The position numbers were made by a program, and so were the translations under genes. Shown in pieces: positions 1 through 8,140 of a stretch of 64,000 nucleotides of DNA (positions are counted from its first letter, which is position 1; the number at the start of each line of letters is the position of its first letter). The stretch is from Parvularcula sp038749595 (GTDB taxonomy: Bacteria; Pseudomonadota; Alphaproteobacteria; Caulobacterales; Parvularculaceae): positions 186,001 to 250,000 of the forward strand of contig JBCDHW010000003.1 of NCBI GenBank assembly GCA_038749595.1, given 5' to 3'. The notes beneath the pieces are model-generated. The model saw only the letters and a list, made by a program, of their open reading frames with translations. It had not been told where the DNA came from and did no database searches.

Positions 1-70
1 CGTCCGTAGGCGGCCTAACCCAGAATTCTTGCTGACAGCGCAAGCGCGCGTACGGTTTCGCGCGGTATGA
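1..70 (+). CDS. pxpB: 5-oxoprolinase subunit B, C-terminal end only (partial)
   Basis: Only the last 22 codons are present, read in frame from base 2 and ending in TGA at 68-70. The tail (LLTAQARVRFRAV) has the short basic, hydrophobic ending usual for PxpB/KipI proteins. Its stop overlaps the start of pxpC as ATGA, the arrangement expected of a translationally coupled pxpB-pxpC pair. The assignment rests mainly on this context, because the fragment alone is too short to be diagnostic. Confidence 0.6.
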   Translation, partial: VRRRPNPEFLLTAQARVRFRAV

Positions 71-996
71 GCCTCCAAATTCTCGCACCGGGTCTCCAGG
101 CGACCATCCAGGCCGCACCGCGGCTTGGCCACCGGCGCCTGGCTGTGCCTCCCGGCGGGCCAGCTGATCCGTTGGCGTTGCAATTCGCCAACAGACTCGT
201 CGGCAATAACCTCCTCGAGCCCGCAATCGAAGTAACCCTCGGCGGTTTTAGCGCCGTCTTCACCGAGCCGACGTTCTTCGCCGTCACCGGGGCGGAGCAC
301 GAATGCACACTGAATGACCGTACACTGCCGTTAGGGATAACAACGAAAGCACGCGCTGGCGATGTCGTCCGGATTGAAGGCGGTCCGGGCGGTATGCGGA
401 CCTATCTGTCCGTGGTGGGAGGGTTTCAAGCCGAGGAGGCGTTCGGTTCACGTTCAACCTACCTACCCAGCGGCTTCGGCGGGTTTGCGGGGAGAGCGCT
501 CGCAGCAGACGACATCGTTCCTTATACGTCACACGAGAGCGACATCCCAATCGAAACGGTGCCCACTGACCTTTTCCTACGCTATCACCGCCACGCAATT
601 CTTCGCGTGGTCCGTTCGGTTGAGTATGATAGGATCCGTACACCATCCGAGCTATTCAGTCACACGTTCCGTGCCGCCCGCCAAATCGATCGCATCGGCA
701 TCCGGCTGCAAGGCCACACACCGCAACTGGCCCCGTCAAAATCGCCGTTAAAGAGCGGAGCCGTCAGCCCTGGTATCATTCAGTGTCCGGAGGGAGGACA
801 GCCGATCATCCTTGGGCCCGACGCGGGAACAACCGGTGGTTACCCGCGCATCCTCGCGGTCACGGCCGTCGACCTTCATAGACTTGGCCAGATCAGGCCC
901 GGCGATGAGATCCAATTGATCGAACGGACGGTGGACGAAGCGATTGACGATCTGCGCCAGCGCCAAGCGCACCTGGCAACCTGGCTTGATCGCTGA
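67..996 (+). CDS. pxpC: 5-oxoprolinase subunit C (biotin-dependent carboxyltransferase family)
   Basis: This 309-residue protein belongs to the PxpC/KipA (AHS2) family. With PxpA and PxpB it opens 5-oxoproline to glutamate in an ATP-dependent cytosolic reaction, removing a damage product of glutamine and glutamate. The family signature PPGGPAD is at residues 28-34 and is followed by NLLEPAIEVTLGG at 48-60. Length matches the E. coli protein (about 310). The ATG lies inside the stop of the upstream reading frame, which fixes the start. No pxpA follows; the next gene is convergent, so pxpA would have to be upstream of the window or elsewhere. Confidence 0.88.
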   Translation: MSLQILAPGLQATIQAAPRLGHRRLAVPPGGPADPLALQFANRLVGNNLLEPAIEVTLGGFSAVFTEPTFFAVTGAEHECTLNDRTLPLGITTKARAGDVVRIEGGPGGMRTYLSVVGGFQAEEAFGSRSTYLPSGFGGFAGRALAADDIVPYTSHESDIPIETVPTDLFLRYHRHAILRVVRSVEYDRIRTPSELFSHTFRAARQIDRIGIRLQGHTPQLAPSKSPLKSGAVSPGIIQCPEGGQPIILGPDAGTTGGYPRILAVTAVDLHRLGQIRPGDEIQLIERTVDEAIDDLRQRQAHLATWLDR

Positions 997-1008
997 TCAG
1001 TGCACCAA

Positions 1009-1899
1009 TCAATCTTGGAACGCAGATTGTCCGTGTGCCACAAGAATGCGCGCTTGGACGTCAAAGGCGCCCGTTCCCGGTGCAATCAGCTCGACGTGCC
1101 CCGCGCCTTCAATCGGCCGAAACGTGCTCGTCCCCCCCGCTGTGTTCACGAGGTTGGTGAACGCTTCGCCCAGAACCGGCGGCGCAATGCGGTCAAGCGT
1201 TCCGTTCACGTTGTAAACAATCGCCATAGGCGGCAGCAATTCAGCGGGTGATGTATCCCCATACGGATCATCACGATCGCCAACCAAATCGGGCAGGATG
1301 TTCGCGAGACAGCTTGGCTGGGTTACCGGCGCAGAGACCTCAAGATCGGCCAGCCCTCCGGCGTTGATCACCACGTCGATGGGGAAGGGACGGCCCGTCG
1401 ACAGAGCGCTATCCTCGGGAAGGTTGCGCCGGCTCGCGGCCCACACCGCCAGATGCCCACCCGCCGAATGGCCGAACGCCAAGACATGCCGCGTCGACAG
1501 GTTGAACCGCTCCGGCGCGTCATACAAAAGGTCGATCGCGGCCGCGACGTCCAAAAACGTACCCGGATAACCGCCGCCCGGCTCGTCCACACCGCGATAT
1601 TCGATGTTCCAAACCGCGAGGCCACGCTGGCGTAGATCTTCGGCAGCGTAGTTCATCAGTGTACGATCGGCAATCGACTTTTGCCAGCACCCTCCGTGCA
1701 CCATAATCACCACCGGGTGCGGTCCGGGCCCATCGGGAAGCCAGACATCGACCACGCCCGCCTCGCCCTCGCGATAGCGCACCGTTTCGGTCGGGTTGGG
1801 CAACGGCCGGTCGGTTAAATCTGGCCAGCTCATGACACCCTCCGGCGGCTGCACGCTGCAGGCGGCAAGAGCGACGATCAACAATCCCAAAAAACGCAT
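1009..1899 (-). CDS. alpha/beta-hydrolase lipoprotein (esterase/lipase-like)
   Basis: A 296-residue secreted hydrolase. The N-terminus is a lipoprotein signal with a LAAC lipobox, so the protein is probably anchored in the membrane facing the periplasm. An HGGCW oxyanion-hole motif and a GHSAGG nucleophile elbow place it in the acetyl-esterase/BD-FAE branch of alpha/beta hydrolases. A C-terminal Asp and His (AGHVEL) can complete the triad. The ATG at 1899 is preferred over the TTG five codons upstream because the signal peptide begins there. The substrate cannot be told from the sequence. The gene converges on pxpC with only 12 bp between them. Confidence 0.8.
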   Translation of the reverse strand: MRFLGLLIVALAACSVQPPEGVMSWPDLTDRPLPNPTETVRYREGEAGVVDVWLPDGPGPHPVVIMVHGGCWQKSIADRTLMNYAAEDLRQRGLAVWNIEYRGVDEPGGGYPGTFLDVAAAIDLLYDAPERFNLSTRHVLAFGHSAGGHLAVWAASRRNLPEDSALSTGRPFPIDVVINAGGLADLEVSAPVTQPSCLANILPDLVGDRDDPYGDTSPAELLPPMAIVYNVNGTLDRIAPPVLGEAFTNLVNTAGGTSTFRPIEGAGHVELIAPGTGAFDVQARILVAHGQSAFQD

Positions 1900-2003
1900 G
1901 AGCACCCCATTCAATGCCCGGCAGATTACGCCGAGGTGGTTGCGATGTCATGTGCAAAGACAAACGCTGGCGCGCGCGGCCCGGCGCGGCATAGAAGGTT
2001 TTG

Positions 2004-3227
2004 ATGTCGAAAACGCCGCCCATTACCCGCGATGAAGCCCAAGTGCTCGATGCTGCCGATCCCCTCGGTCGGTGCCGCGCGCTCTTCACGTTGCCCGAGG
2101 GGGTGATCTACCTCGTCGGGCATTCGCTCGGCCCGGCGACGTTTTCGTCTCTCAAACGAGTCGGCGAAGCCGCGGGAACCGAGTGGTCAAAGGGGCTCGT
2201 CGGCTCCTGGAACAGCGCCGGGTGGATCGACATGGCCGCCCGGGTTGGCGACAAGATCGCGCCGCTGATCGGGGCTGAGCCCGGCGACGTGGCCGTCTGC
2301 GACAGCGTTTCGGTGAACCTCTTTAAGCTCGCGGCCGCGGCCTTGCCCTTGGCCCGTTCGCGATCGATCTGTGTCGAGGACGATGAGTTCCCTACGGATC
2401 AATATGTCGCCGAAGGCCTGGCCCAGCTGTCCAGCACGCTCTTCCGCAGGCTGCCCGCCGGATCAGCGATGGCCGCGCTTTCAGAGGGGTGTGTGCTGAT
2501 CAAAAGCGCCGTGAACTACCGCTCCGGCGAGATCGCTAACATGCGCAGTTTCGAGCGCCAGGCCCAGGCCAGTGGCGGGGTCGTGATCTGGGATCTCAGC
2601 CACGCCACCGGCGTTGTCCCTGTCCACCTGGGCGAGGTCCAGGCCCGCTTCGCCGCGGGGTGTACGTACAAATATATGAACGGAGGTCCCGGGGCGCCGT
2701 CGTTTATATTCGTCCGCCGCGATGCCGCATCGGCTGTGCGCAACCCCATCCCCGGATGGCTCGGCCATGCCGCCCCCTTCGCCTTTAGCAAGGATTATCA
2801 GCCAGCGGACGGTGTCTTACGCTTCATCGCTGGGACGCCGGGTATCCTGTCCCTCGCCGCGCTCGACGGCGCGCTGGACGCGTTCGAGGATGTCACGCTC
2901 ACCGATGCGCTTGAGAAAGCGCGGGTGCTCGGTGATCTCTGCCTGCTCTGCGGCGCAGAGGCGGGGCTGCTGCCCGCTTCGCCTGATCGATCCGTACGCG
3001 GCGGACATGTCAGTCTCCGGCACGAAAACGGCTATGCGATCGTCCGTGCCCTCGCGGCGGAAGGGGTGATGGCCGATTTCCGCACGCCGGACACCATCCG
3101 CTTCGGGCTCTCGCCTCTCTTCTTGTCGTATACGGAGGTGTGGGAGGCGATGGACCGTCTCGCGACCATCATGGAAGAGCGTCGCTGGGACCAAGACCAC
3201 TTCAAAGTGCAGGCAAAAGTCACCTGA
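2004..3227 (+). CDS. kynU: kynureninase
   Basis: A PLP-dependent fold-type I enzyme of 407 residues that cleaves kynurenine to anthranilate and alanine in tryptophan degradation. The PLP-binding lysine sits in CTYKYMNGGPG (about residue 223), a kynureninase signature, and the cofactor Asp is in WDLSHATG near 197. Length is as expected for the bacterial family (400-420). The ATG at 2004 is chosen over the adjoining TTG because GAAGG lies at a proper distance. Neighbours are unrelated to tryptophan metabolism, so the rest of the pathway must lie elsewhere. The gene is divergent from the esterase lipoprotein across about 100 bp. Confidence 0.93.
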   Translation: MSKTPPITRDEAQVLDAADPLGRCRALFTLPEGVIYLVGHSLGPATFSSLKRVGEAAGTEWSKGLVGSWNSAGWIDMAARVGDKIAPLIGAEPGDVAVCDSVSVNLFKLAAAALPLARSRSICVEDDEFPTDQYVAEGLAQLSSTLFRRLPAGSAMAALSEGCVLIKSAVNYRSGEIANMRSFERQAQASGGVVIWDLSHATGVVPVHLGEVQARFAAGCTYKYMNGGPGAPSFIFVRRDAASAVRNPIPGWLGHAAPFAFSKDYQPADGVLRFIAGTPGILSLAALDGALDAFEDVTLTDALEKARVLGDLCLLCGAEAGLLPASPDRSVRGGHVSLRHENGYAIVRALAAEGVMADFRTPDTIRFGLSPLFLSYTEVWEAMDRLATIMEERRWDQDHFKVQAKVT

Positions 3228-3314
3228 CGCCGCCAGACCTTACGGCAAACCAAACCTTTAGACTTTCAACCTAGGGTGGTGCCCGTTGCCTGGTTTTGCT
3301 CGGTTGGAGGGGGA

Positions 3315-4589
3315 ATGATGTTCGCGATCATCGCTGGCGCGCTCGTCTTTTCTTCGCTGGTCGTGGCGACGGCGACCATCATCCTGGTGATGGAGCGCGA
3401 GCGTCTGCGGTTTCATGCGGAGGATAAGCTCCGTGAACGGACGGGACTCCTTCACGCCGCAGCGTTCGCCTTGCGCGAGCAATTGACCAGCGTCTGCGCG
3501 ATCGAACAGCGCGAGCAGACGTCCGGCGAGCGGTCTCCGATGAGCCGTTCCGCCACCCAGGCAATGCACGCGGCTGTGGTTGATCTGCTTGAGGTGTTCG
3601 ACATTACTACTGGTGGACTGACGATCGACCGCCAGAAAATCGATCTGGGTGACGAAGTCAATGTCCTCCTGACCCGGATGAATGGACGCTTCGAGCGGCA
3701 GGGCCGATCCGCGATTGTGACCGCGGGATACATGCCGCAAGTCTCGATCGAAACCGACCCCGTTCGCGTTCGCCAATGCCTCAGCACACTCATCGACTAC
3801 GCGGCGCAGGAATCGAAAGACGGCCGGGTGCAGGTATCCTACCGTGTAGAGAGTAAGCCCGGCGACGGCGCGCGGGTGACGTTCGTGATCAAGACAAACA
3901 GCGCCGCCGCATCAGTCGACTTCGCCGAAGCGGTGTTCCAAGCGACGCGCTTCCCCGAGCATCCGTTGCTGCGTCAGAACCCTTCCCAAATGCTCGCACT
4001 CAGTTTGGCGCGGGAGATTGCCGAGGCCATGGGCGGCACCGTCAGCGGCCACGCGCAGCCCGACGGCGGAGCCACTTTCTTTTTTTCTTTCAAGGGTATC
4101 ATCAGCGCCCCAAGCGCCCATCCGTCTGATCAGCTTGCTGAAGATCGGGACACGCCTGAAGAGAAAACGTTTGAGCATTTCTCAGTGCTGCTCGTCGACG
4201 ACAACCGCCTCAACCTGTTCGTGCTCGAAGAAATCATGATGCCCCTCAGGTTCGGGCGCGTCGTTAGCGTCACCGGAGGTCAACAGGCGATCGAATGGGC
4301 GCGTAAGGAGCAATTCGACCTCATCTTCCTTGATCTGACGATGCCCACGCTCAACGGATATGACGTGGCCCGCGCCATTCGCGCCAAAGGGCGCAGCGCC
4401 GACGCGCCGATCATCGCTGTCTCAGCCGACCATCGCGCCGGGGTCAGCAGTGCACTGAGCGAAGCGGGCATCTCGGGCTTCATCCCGAAACCCCTCCGGC
4501 CTGAGCGGGTGCTCACCGAAATCGAGCGCGTTTTCCCCGAACCATCCGATGCCGAAGCAACCGCGCCCCAGCGCCGCGCATTGGGCTAA
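3315..4589 (+). CDS. membrane-anchored degenerate histidine kinase with C-terminal receiver domain
   Basis: A 424-residue protein with one N-terminal membrane helix (about 2-27), a short coiled stretch, a histidine-kinase-like region and a CheY-type receiver (about 289-400). The kinase part has lost its working residues: the H-box reads AFALREQL with Phe where the phospho-accepting His belongs (about residue 51), the N-box reads CLSTLIDYA without the ATP/Mg Asn residues, and no DxGxG is seen. The receiver is intact, with acidic pair DD at 295-296, phospho-acceptor Asp340 in DLIFLDLTMP and Lys392 in FIPKPL. It may therefore receive phosphate from another kinase and use the dead domain as a scaffold. 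The ATG at 3315 follows GGAGGGGGA; a second ATG is adjacent. Confidence 0.82.
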   Translation: MMFAIIAGALVFSSLVVATATIILVMERERLRFHAEDKLRERTGLLHAAAFALREQLTSVCAIEQREQTSGERSPMSRSATQAMHAAVVDLLEVFDITTGGLTIDRQKIDLGDEVNVLLTRMNGRFERQGRSAIVTAGYMPQVSIETDPVRVRQCLSTLIDYAAQESKDGRVQVSYRVESKPGDGARVTFVIKTNSAAASVDFAEAVFQATRFPEHPLLRQNPSQMLALSLAREIAEAMGGTVSGHAQPDGGATFFFSFKGIISAPSAHPSDQLAEDRDTPEEKTFEHFSVLLVDDNRLNLFVLEEIMMPLRFGRVVSVTGGQQAIEWARKEQFDLIFLDLTMPTLNGYDVARAIRAKGRSADAPIIAVSADHRAGVSSALSEAGISGFIPKPLRPERVLTEIERVFPEPSDAEATAPQRRALG

Positions 4590-5536
4590 ACGAGCGCCCC
4601 GCGTGCTTCATCATATTCAGCCGTGAACTGATCAACGAGGCTCTTCATCGACCCGCGGCTTTTGATCGTGCCGATCCCTTGCCCCGCGCCCCAGATGTCT
4701 TTCCAGACCTTGGCTGAGCTGTCCCCGCCGGATTTAAAGTCCATCTTGGACGGGTCCGCGACCGGCAGATTGTCCGGGTCCATCCCGGCTTTGGCAATCG
4801 ATGGCTTCAGGTAATTTCCGTGCACCCCTGAAAAGTAGTTCGTGTACACAATATCTTCCATGCCGCCATCGACGATGCCTTGCTTGTAAGGGTCAGGCGC
4901 ATTGGCTTCGTCCGACGCGATGAACGCTGAGCCAATATACGCGGCGTCCGCCCCCGCCGCGAGGGCGGCTAGAACGCCGCGGCCTGTGCCGATGGCGCCT
5001 GACAACAAGATCGGCCCATCGAACCACTCCCGCACCTCGGCAACAAAGGCGAAGGGCGACAGGGTGCCCGCGTGGCCGCCCGCGCCAGCCGCGACCAGGA
5101 TCAATCCGTCCGCACCCTTCTCAATCGCCTTCTTCGCGAAGGTGTTGTTGATTACGTCGTGGAAGCAGAGGCCGCCGTAGCTCTGGGTCGCCTCAAACAC
5201 CTCGGGCCGCGCACCCAGGGAGGTGATCGCCAGCGGCACCTGGTGCTTCACCGTCACCTCAAGGTCGTGCATCAGCCGATCGTTTGAGCGATGGACGATG
5301 TGGTTCACAGCGAACGGCTTGCCGACGCTCTCAATGTCATCAAGCCACTCCGTCAGCGCCTCCGCCGGCCGCGCATTCAGCGCCGGGAACGAGCCAATGA
5401 CCCCCGCCTCGCATTCCGCCTTCACCAAAGTCGGCCCCGACACAATAAACATCGGCGCCGCCACCGCGGGAAGTTTCTGCTGAGCGATCAGTGACTTGAA
5501 ATGCGCGCGGGCATCCGCGGGGGTGCGTTTGGCCAT
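4586..5536 (-). CDS. nitronate monooxygenase family protein (2-nitropropane dioxygenase-like)
   Basis: A 316-residue FMN-dependent TIM-barrel oxidoreductase. Supporting motifs are the AAPMF start of the barrel, the AGGHAG loop containing the conserved His, and the phosphate-binding segment GTGRGVLAALAAGADAAYIGS. The family oxidises alkyl nitronates to carbonyl compounds and nitrite, but many members have unproved substrates, and this one could be any of them. A good ribosome site (CCAGGAGAA) precedes the ATG. Its stop codon overlaps the stop of the convergent degenerate-kinase gene in CTAA. Confidence 0.85.
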   Translation of the reverse strand: MAKRTPADARAHFKSLIAQQKLPAVAAPMFIVSGPTLVKAECEAGVIGSFPALNARPAEALTEWLDDIESVGKPFAVNHIVHRSNDRLMHDLEVTVKHQVPLAITSLGARPEVFEATQSYGGLCFHDVINNTFAKKAIEKGADGLILVAAGAGGHAGTLSPFAFVAEVREWFDGPILLSGAIGTGRGVLAALAAGADAAYIGSAFIASDEANAPDPYKQGIVDGGMEDIVYTNYFSGVHGNYLKPSIAKAGMDPDNLPVADPSKMDFKSGGDSSAKVWKDIWGAGQGIGTIKSRGSMKSLVDQFTAEYDEARGALV

Positions 5537-5668
5537 GGAATTTCTCCTGGAATAGGCAAGGTCAGTTTGCAGAGACAGTCGCTGCCTCGCGCGGTCTCGT
5601 CAACGTAGCGCGTTTGTCGTCAGGCCAACGACGCGGCTAAGGGAAGAAACAAACGAGGCCCCTCGCTC

Positions 5669-6742
5669 ATGCGCATACTGTTCGGAATCGTCACAGCCCT
5701 CGTCATAGGCGGATGCAGCGAAAGTGCTTCGTTGCCGTCTGAAAAGGGGCCTGGGCATCACATGGGAACGTCAAAAGAGCTGATCGTCGTCGCGGCTGTC
5801 GGTCCTGGAGACGACTATTATACGGAGGCAGCCGCCGATATCTTCGCGTTCCACGTGGCATATGGCCTGCAGGTGCTGGCGCACGACGACTTCTTGATCC
5901 TGGTCGGTGCCGATAAATATGCAGCGTACGCAGATGCCTTGGGCGAGCGGCATGTCGTCTTGGCACCGCAGGACGACATTTGGCTACGGGACTTCAGCCT
6001 CTCCGATCCCGCCTATCCGGTGATGTTCCGCTACACGGCTGAGGGCCAGGGCGGGGGCCGTCGCGGCCAACGCAATGCCGATCGCGTTCAGGAGATCCTG
6101 GCCGAGGTGATGGAAGCGGCGGGTCTGCGCTTCGCTGAGTCCGATCTCCTCAATGACGGAGGCAACTATGTCGGTGACGGTGACGGCCGTGTCGTCGTCA
6201 GCCGCAAGTTCCTCCGCGACAACGCATTGACCGAGGAACAAGGGCGCGCCGCCATCCGCGAAGAGACCGGGGCGCGCTTCGTCGCCTTCATTGAAGCCGA
6301 CGAGCAGGCCGGCCTCGAACATGCGGACGGCGTCGTGGCGTTTGTGGAGCCCGGCGTTCTCGTGGTGAACGCCTACCCTGACGACCCAGACTTCGCGGCC
6401 ACGCTTGAGCATGACCTGCGCCGCGGCCTGCCGGGGGTGGAGATCCACCGCGTGGCGACCCCCTACGCGCGGGGTGAGGTCTACGATGACAAATTCGGCT
6501 CAGCCTGCGGTCTATACACCAACATGCTGGTCACGCCGCACCGGATCTACCTGCCGCAATTCGGCATTGCTCAGGATCGCGAGGTCATAAGCTTCATCGG
6601 CGCGCTCACCGACAAAACGATCGTACCGGTGCGCTCGGACACGGTCTGCTATATGGGCGGAGGCGTGCGCTGCATGTCGTGGCAGCTCCGCGGAGAGAAT
6701 GCCGCTGCTTTCAAGCGATGGGCCCGCGGCCAAGAGAACTAA
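5669..6742 (+). CDS. agmatine deiminase / peptidyl-arginine deiminase-like lipoprotein
   Basis: A 357-residue guanidine-modifying-fold protein with a lipoprotein signal (VIGGC, Cys16), so it should act outside the cytoplasm. Motifs of the PPAD/agmatine deiminase family are present in order: DDIWLRDF (102-109), NDGGN (162-166), EHADG (His218, Asp220) and the catalytic Cys335 in MGGGVRCMSWQ. The family hydrolyses guanidino groups of agmatine or peptidyl-arginine, releasing ammonia. Ordinary bacterial agmatine deiminases are cytosolic, so export of this homologue is unusual. There is no polyamine gene nearby to pair it with, and the true substrate is open. Confidence 0.8.
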   Translation: MRILFGIVTALVIGGCSESASLPSEKGPGHHMGTSKELIVVAAVGPGDDYYTEAAADIFAFHVAYGLQVLAHDDFLILVGADKYAAYADALGERHVVLAPQDDIWLRDFSLSDPAYPVMFRYTAEGQGGGRRGQRNADRVQEILAEVMEAAGLRFAESDLLNDGGNYVGDGDGRVVVSRKFLRDNALTEEQGRAAIREETGARFVAFIEADEQAGLEHADGVVAFVEPGVLVVNAYPDDPDFAATLEHDLRRGLPGVEIHRVATPYARGEVYDDKFGSACGLYTNMLVTPHRIYLPQFGIAQDREVISFIGALTDKTIVPVRSDTVCYMGGGVRCMSWQLRGENAAAFKRWARGQEN

Positions 6743-6755
6743 CCCCGCATGCCGC

Positions 6756-6785
6756 CTTGACTCCTCGGCGTCTTGCCCATAGCTG
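6756..6785 (+). promoter_or_regulatory. candidate housekeeping promoter for rplU-rpmA
   Basis: CTTGAC at 6756-6761 is the alphaproteobacterial -35 element. A weak -10 (TAGCTG, 6780-6785) lies 17 bp from TTGACT. The same geometry with TAGCCC as -10 precedes tRNA-Leu in this window, which supports the reading. The transcript would start about 60 bp upstream of rplU. Confidence 0.42.
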
Positions 6786-6852
6786 CGCGGTTCGCCGCGA
6801 CGGAAGAATTGCGGGTGAAAAAGGCAAGTCATTCCAACTTTGCGGAGAAAGT

Positions 6853-7164
6853 ATGAGCTACGCAGTCGTGAAAACCGGCGGAAAGCAATTTCGCGTGACC
6901 GCTGGCGACGTGATCCACGTCGAAAAACTGGCCGGCGATGCCGGTGAGAAAGTCACCCTGGACAAGGTCCTGATGGTCGGTGGCGACAAAGTCCAAGTGG
7001 GCGCTCCCCTTATCGAAGGCGCGACCGTTGAGGCCGAGATCGTCGAGCAGACCCGCGCGCCGAAGATCGTCGTCTTCAAAAAGCGCCGCCGTCAGAACTA
7101 CCGCCGGAAAAAGGGTCATCGCCAAGAGATGACGACCCTGAAGATCAACAGCATCAACGCGTAA
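6853..7164 (+). CDS. rplU: 50S ribosomal protein L21 (bL21)
   Basis: A 103-residue ribosomal protein. The N-terminus MSYAVVKTGGKQFRV and the basic VVFKKRRRQNYRRKKGHRQ stretch are diagnostic for bL21, which binds 23S rRNA in the large subunit. The ATG at 6853 is preceded by GGAGAAA; a longer in-frame extension upstream is rejected because it lacks family similarity. rpmA follows after 18 bp, as in most bacteria. Confidence 0.98.
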   Translation: MSYAVVKTGGKQFRVTAGDVIHVEKLAGDAGEKVTLDKVLMVGGDKVQVGAPLIEGATVEAEIVEQTRAPKIVVFKKRRRQNYRRKKGHRQEMTTLKINSINA

Positions 7165-7182
7165 CCCCGCGAGGACGAAACC

Positions 7183-7449
7183 ATGGCACACAAAAAAGCA
7201 GGCGGCTCGTCCCGTAACGGTCGCGACTCAGAATCCAAACGTCTCGGCGTGAAGAAATGTGGCGGCGAGCTCGTCATCCCCGGCAACATCATCGTCCGCC
7301 AGCGCGGTACGAAGATCGCGCCAGGCGATAATGTCGGCCTCGGCAAAGACCACACGATCTTCGCGAAGATCCAAGGGCACGTGAAGTTCCGCACGACCAA
7401 GGGCAACAAAAAGGTCGTCTCGGTCGAGCCCGCCCAAGCCGCCGAGTAG
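7183..7449 (+). CDS. rpmA: 50S ribosomal protein L27 (bL27)
   Basis: An 88-residue protein beginning MAHKKAGGSSRNGRDSESKR, the typical bL27 N-terminus that reaches the peptidyl-transferase centre, followed by the conserved LGVKKCGG and IIVRQRGTK segments. There is no cleavable Firmicutes-type N-terminal extension. A GAGGA ribosome site is present. It is the second gene of the rplU operon, and a palindromic repeat element starts about 20 bp after its stop. Confidence 0.98.
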   Translation: MAHKKAGGSSRNGRDSESKRLGVKKCGGELVIPGNIIVRQRGTKIAPGDNVGLGKDHTIFAKIQGHVKFRTTKGNKKVVSVEPAQAAE

Positions 7450-7468
7450 CGCGTCGCTTCCGCTGGTC

Positions 7469-7600
7469 CGTCATCCCGGCCGAAGCGCGCAAGCGCGAAG
7501 AGCCGTGACCCATGGACCAGGGGCCTGACGCGCGCGTTGCACATCCACCAAAGACATGGTCCATGGGTCCCGGATAAGCCTGCGGCTTTCCGGGATGACG
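7469..7600. repeat. nested palindromic (REP-like) intergenic element
   Basis: The outer arms CGTCATCCCGG (7469-7479) and CCGGGATGACG (7590-7600) are perfect inverted repeats. Inside them GACCCATGGACCA (7507-7519) and TGGTCCATGGGTC (7557-7569) form a second perfect pair, and AAGCCTGCGGCTT is a further small hairpin. The whole can fold into one long cruciform of about 132 bp. Such GTCATCCCGG elements are known as dispersed intergenic repeats in alphaproteobacteria. Here the right arm ends at the ribosome site of the GNAT gene, so folding of the RNA could affect that gene or protect the rpmA 3' end. No second copy was seen in the window. Confidence 0.75.
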
Positions 7601-7612
7601 AGGAAATGGACC

Positions 7613-8140
7613 ATGCCGCACTCCATCCGAACAGAACGCCTTGTGCTGCAGCCGTGCTCGCGGCGGCATGCCCCTGCGCTGTGGCGCGAGATCCGCGACT
7701 ACGCGGTGATGCGGAACACGAGCCTGTGGCCCTATCCGCTCAGCTACGCGCACACGCTGTTCATGCTCTCCAAGCTTGAGCCGGACAGCACGACGGACCC
7801 CGTCTTCGCCGTGGTCAAGAGCGGCGAGGTGGCGGGCACGATCGGTCTTCATCAGCGTAAGGACGATACGTACACGATTGGCTATATGCTAGGCACCCGT
7901 TTTTGGGGCGGGGGAATTGCCAGCGAGGCTGTCCGGGCGATCTGCAAGTTCGGGTTCAAGCAGCTGCGTGTCGGGCGCATTCTTGCTGAGGTGTATACGG
8001 ATAATCCAGGGTCGGATCGCGTGTTGGTCAAGAATGGGTTCGTTAAGCGCCCTGGCACCACGATGGGCTACTCAACGGCTCGCGGACACGGGTTTCCCAT
8101 CACCACTTGGGACCTGAAACCAGAAAGGCTTCGGCTATGA
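7613..8140 (+). CDS. GNAT-family N-acetyltransferase (RimJ/RimL-like)
   Basis: A 175-residue acetyltransferase starting MPHSIRTERLVLQPC, the usual opening of the RimJ/RimL branch. The acetyl-CoA binding region reads GYMLGTRFWGGGIASEAVRA, with the beta-4/beta-5 region before it (AGTIGLHQR). The ATG at 7613 has GAGGAAA seven bases upstream; an in-frame ATG at 7595 lies within the palindromic repeat and is less likely. Its stop overlaps the obgE start as ATGA, so the two are translationally coupled. The target could be a ribosomal or other protein N-terminus, but the sequence does not show which. Confidence 0.85.
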   Translation: MPHSIRTERLVLQPCSRRHAPALWREIRDYAVMRNTSLWPYPLSYAHTLFMLSKLEPDSTTDPVFAVVKSGEVAGTIGLHQRKDDTYTIGYMLGTRFWGGGIASEAVRAICKFGFKQLRVGRILAEVYTDNPGSDRVLVKNGFVKRPGTTMGYSTARGHGFPITTWDLKPERLRL

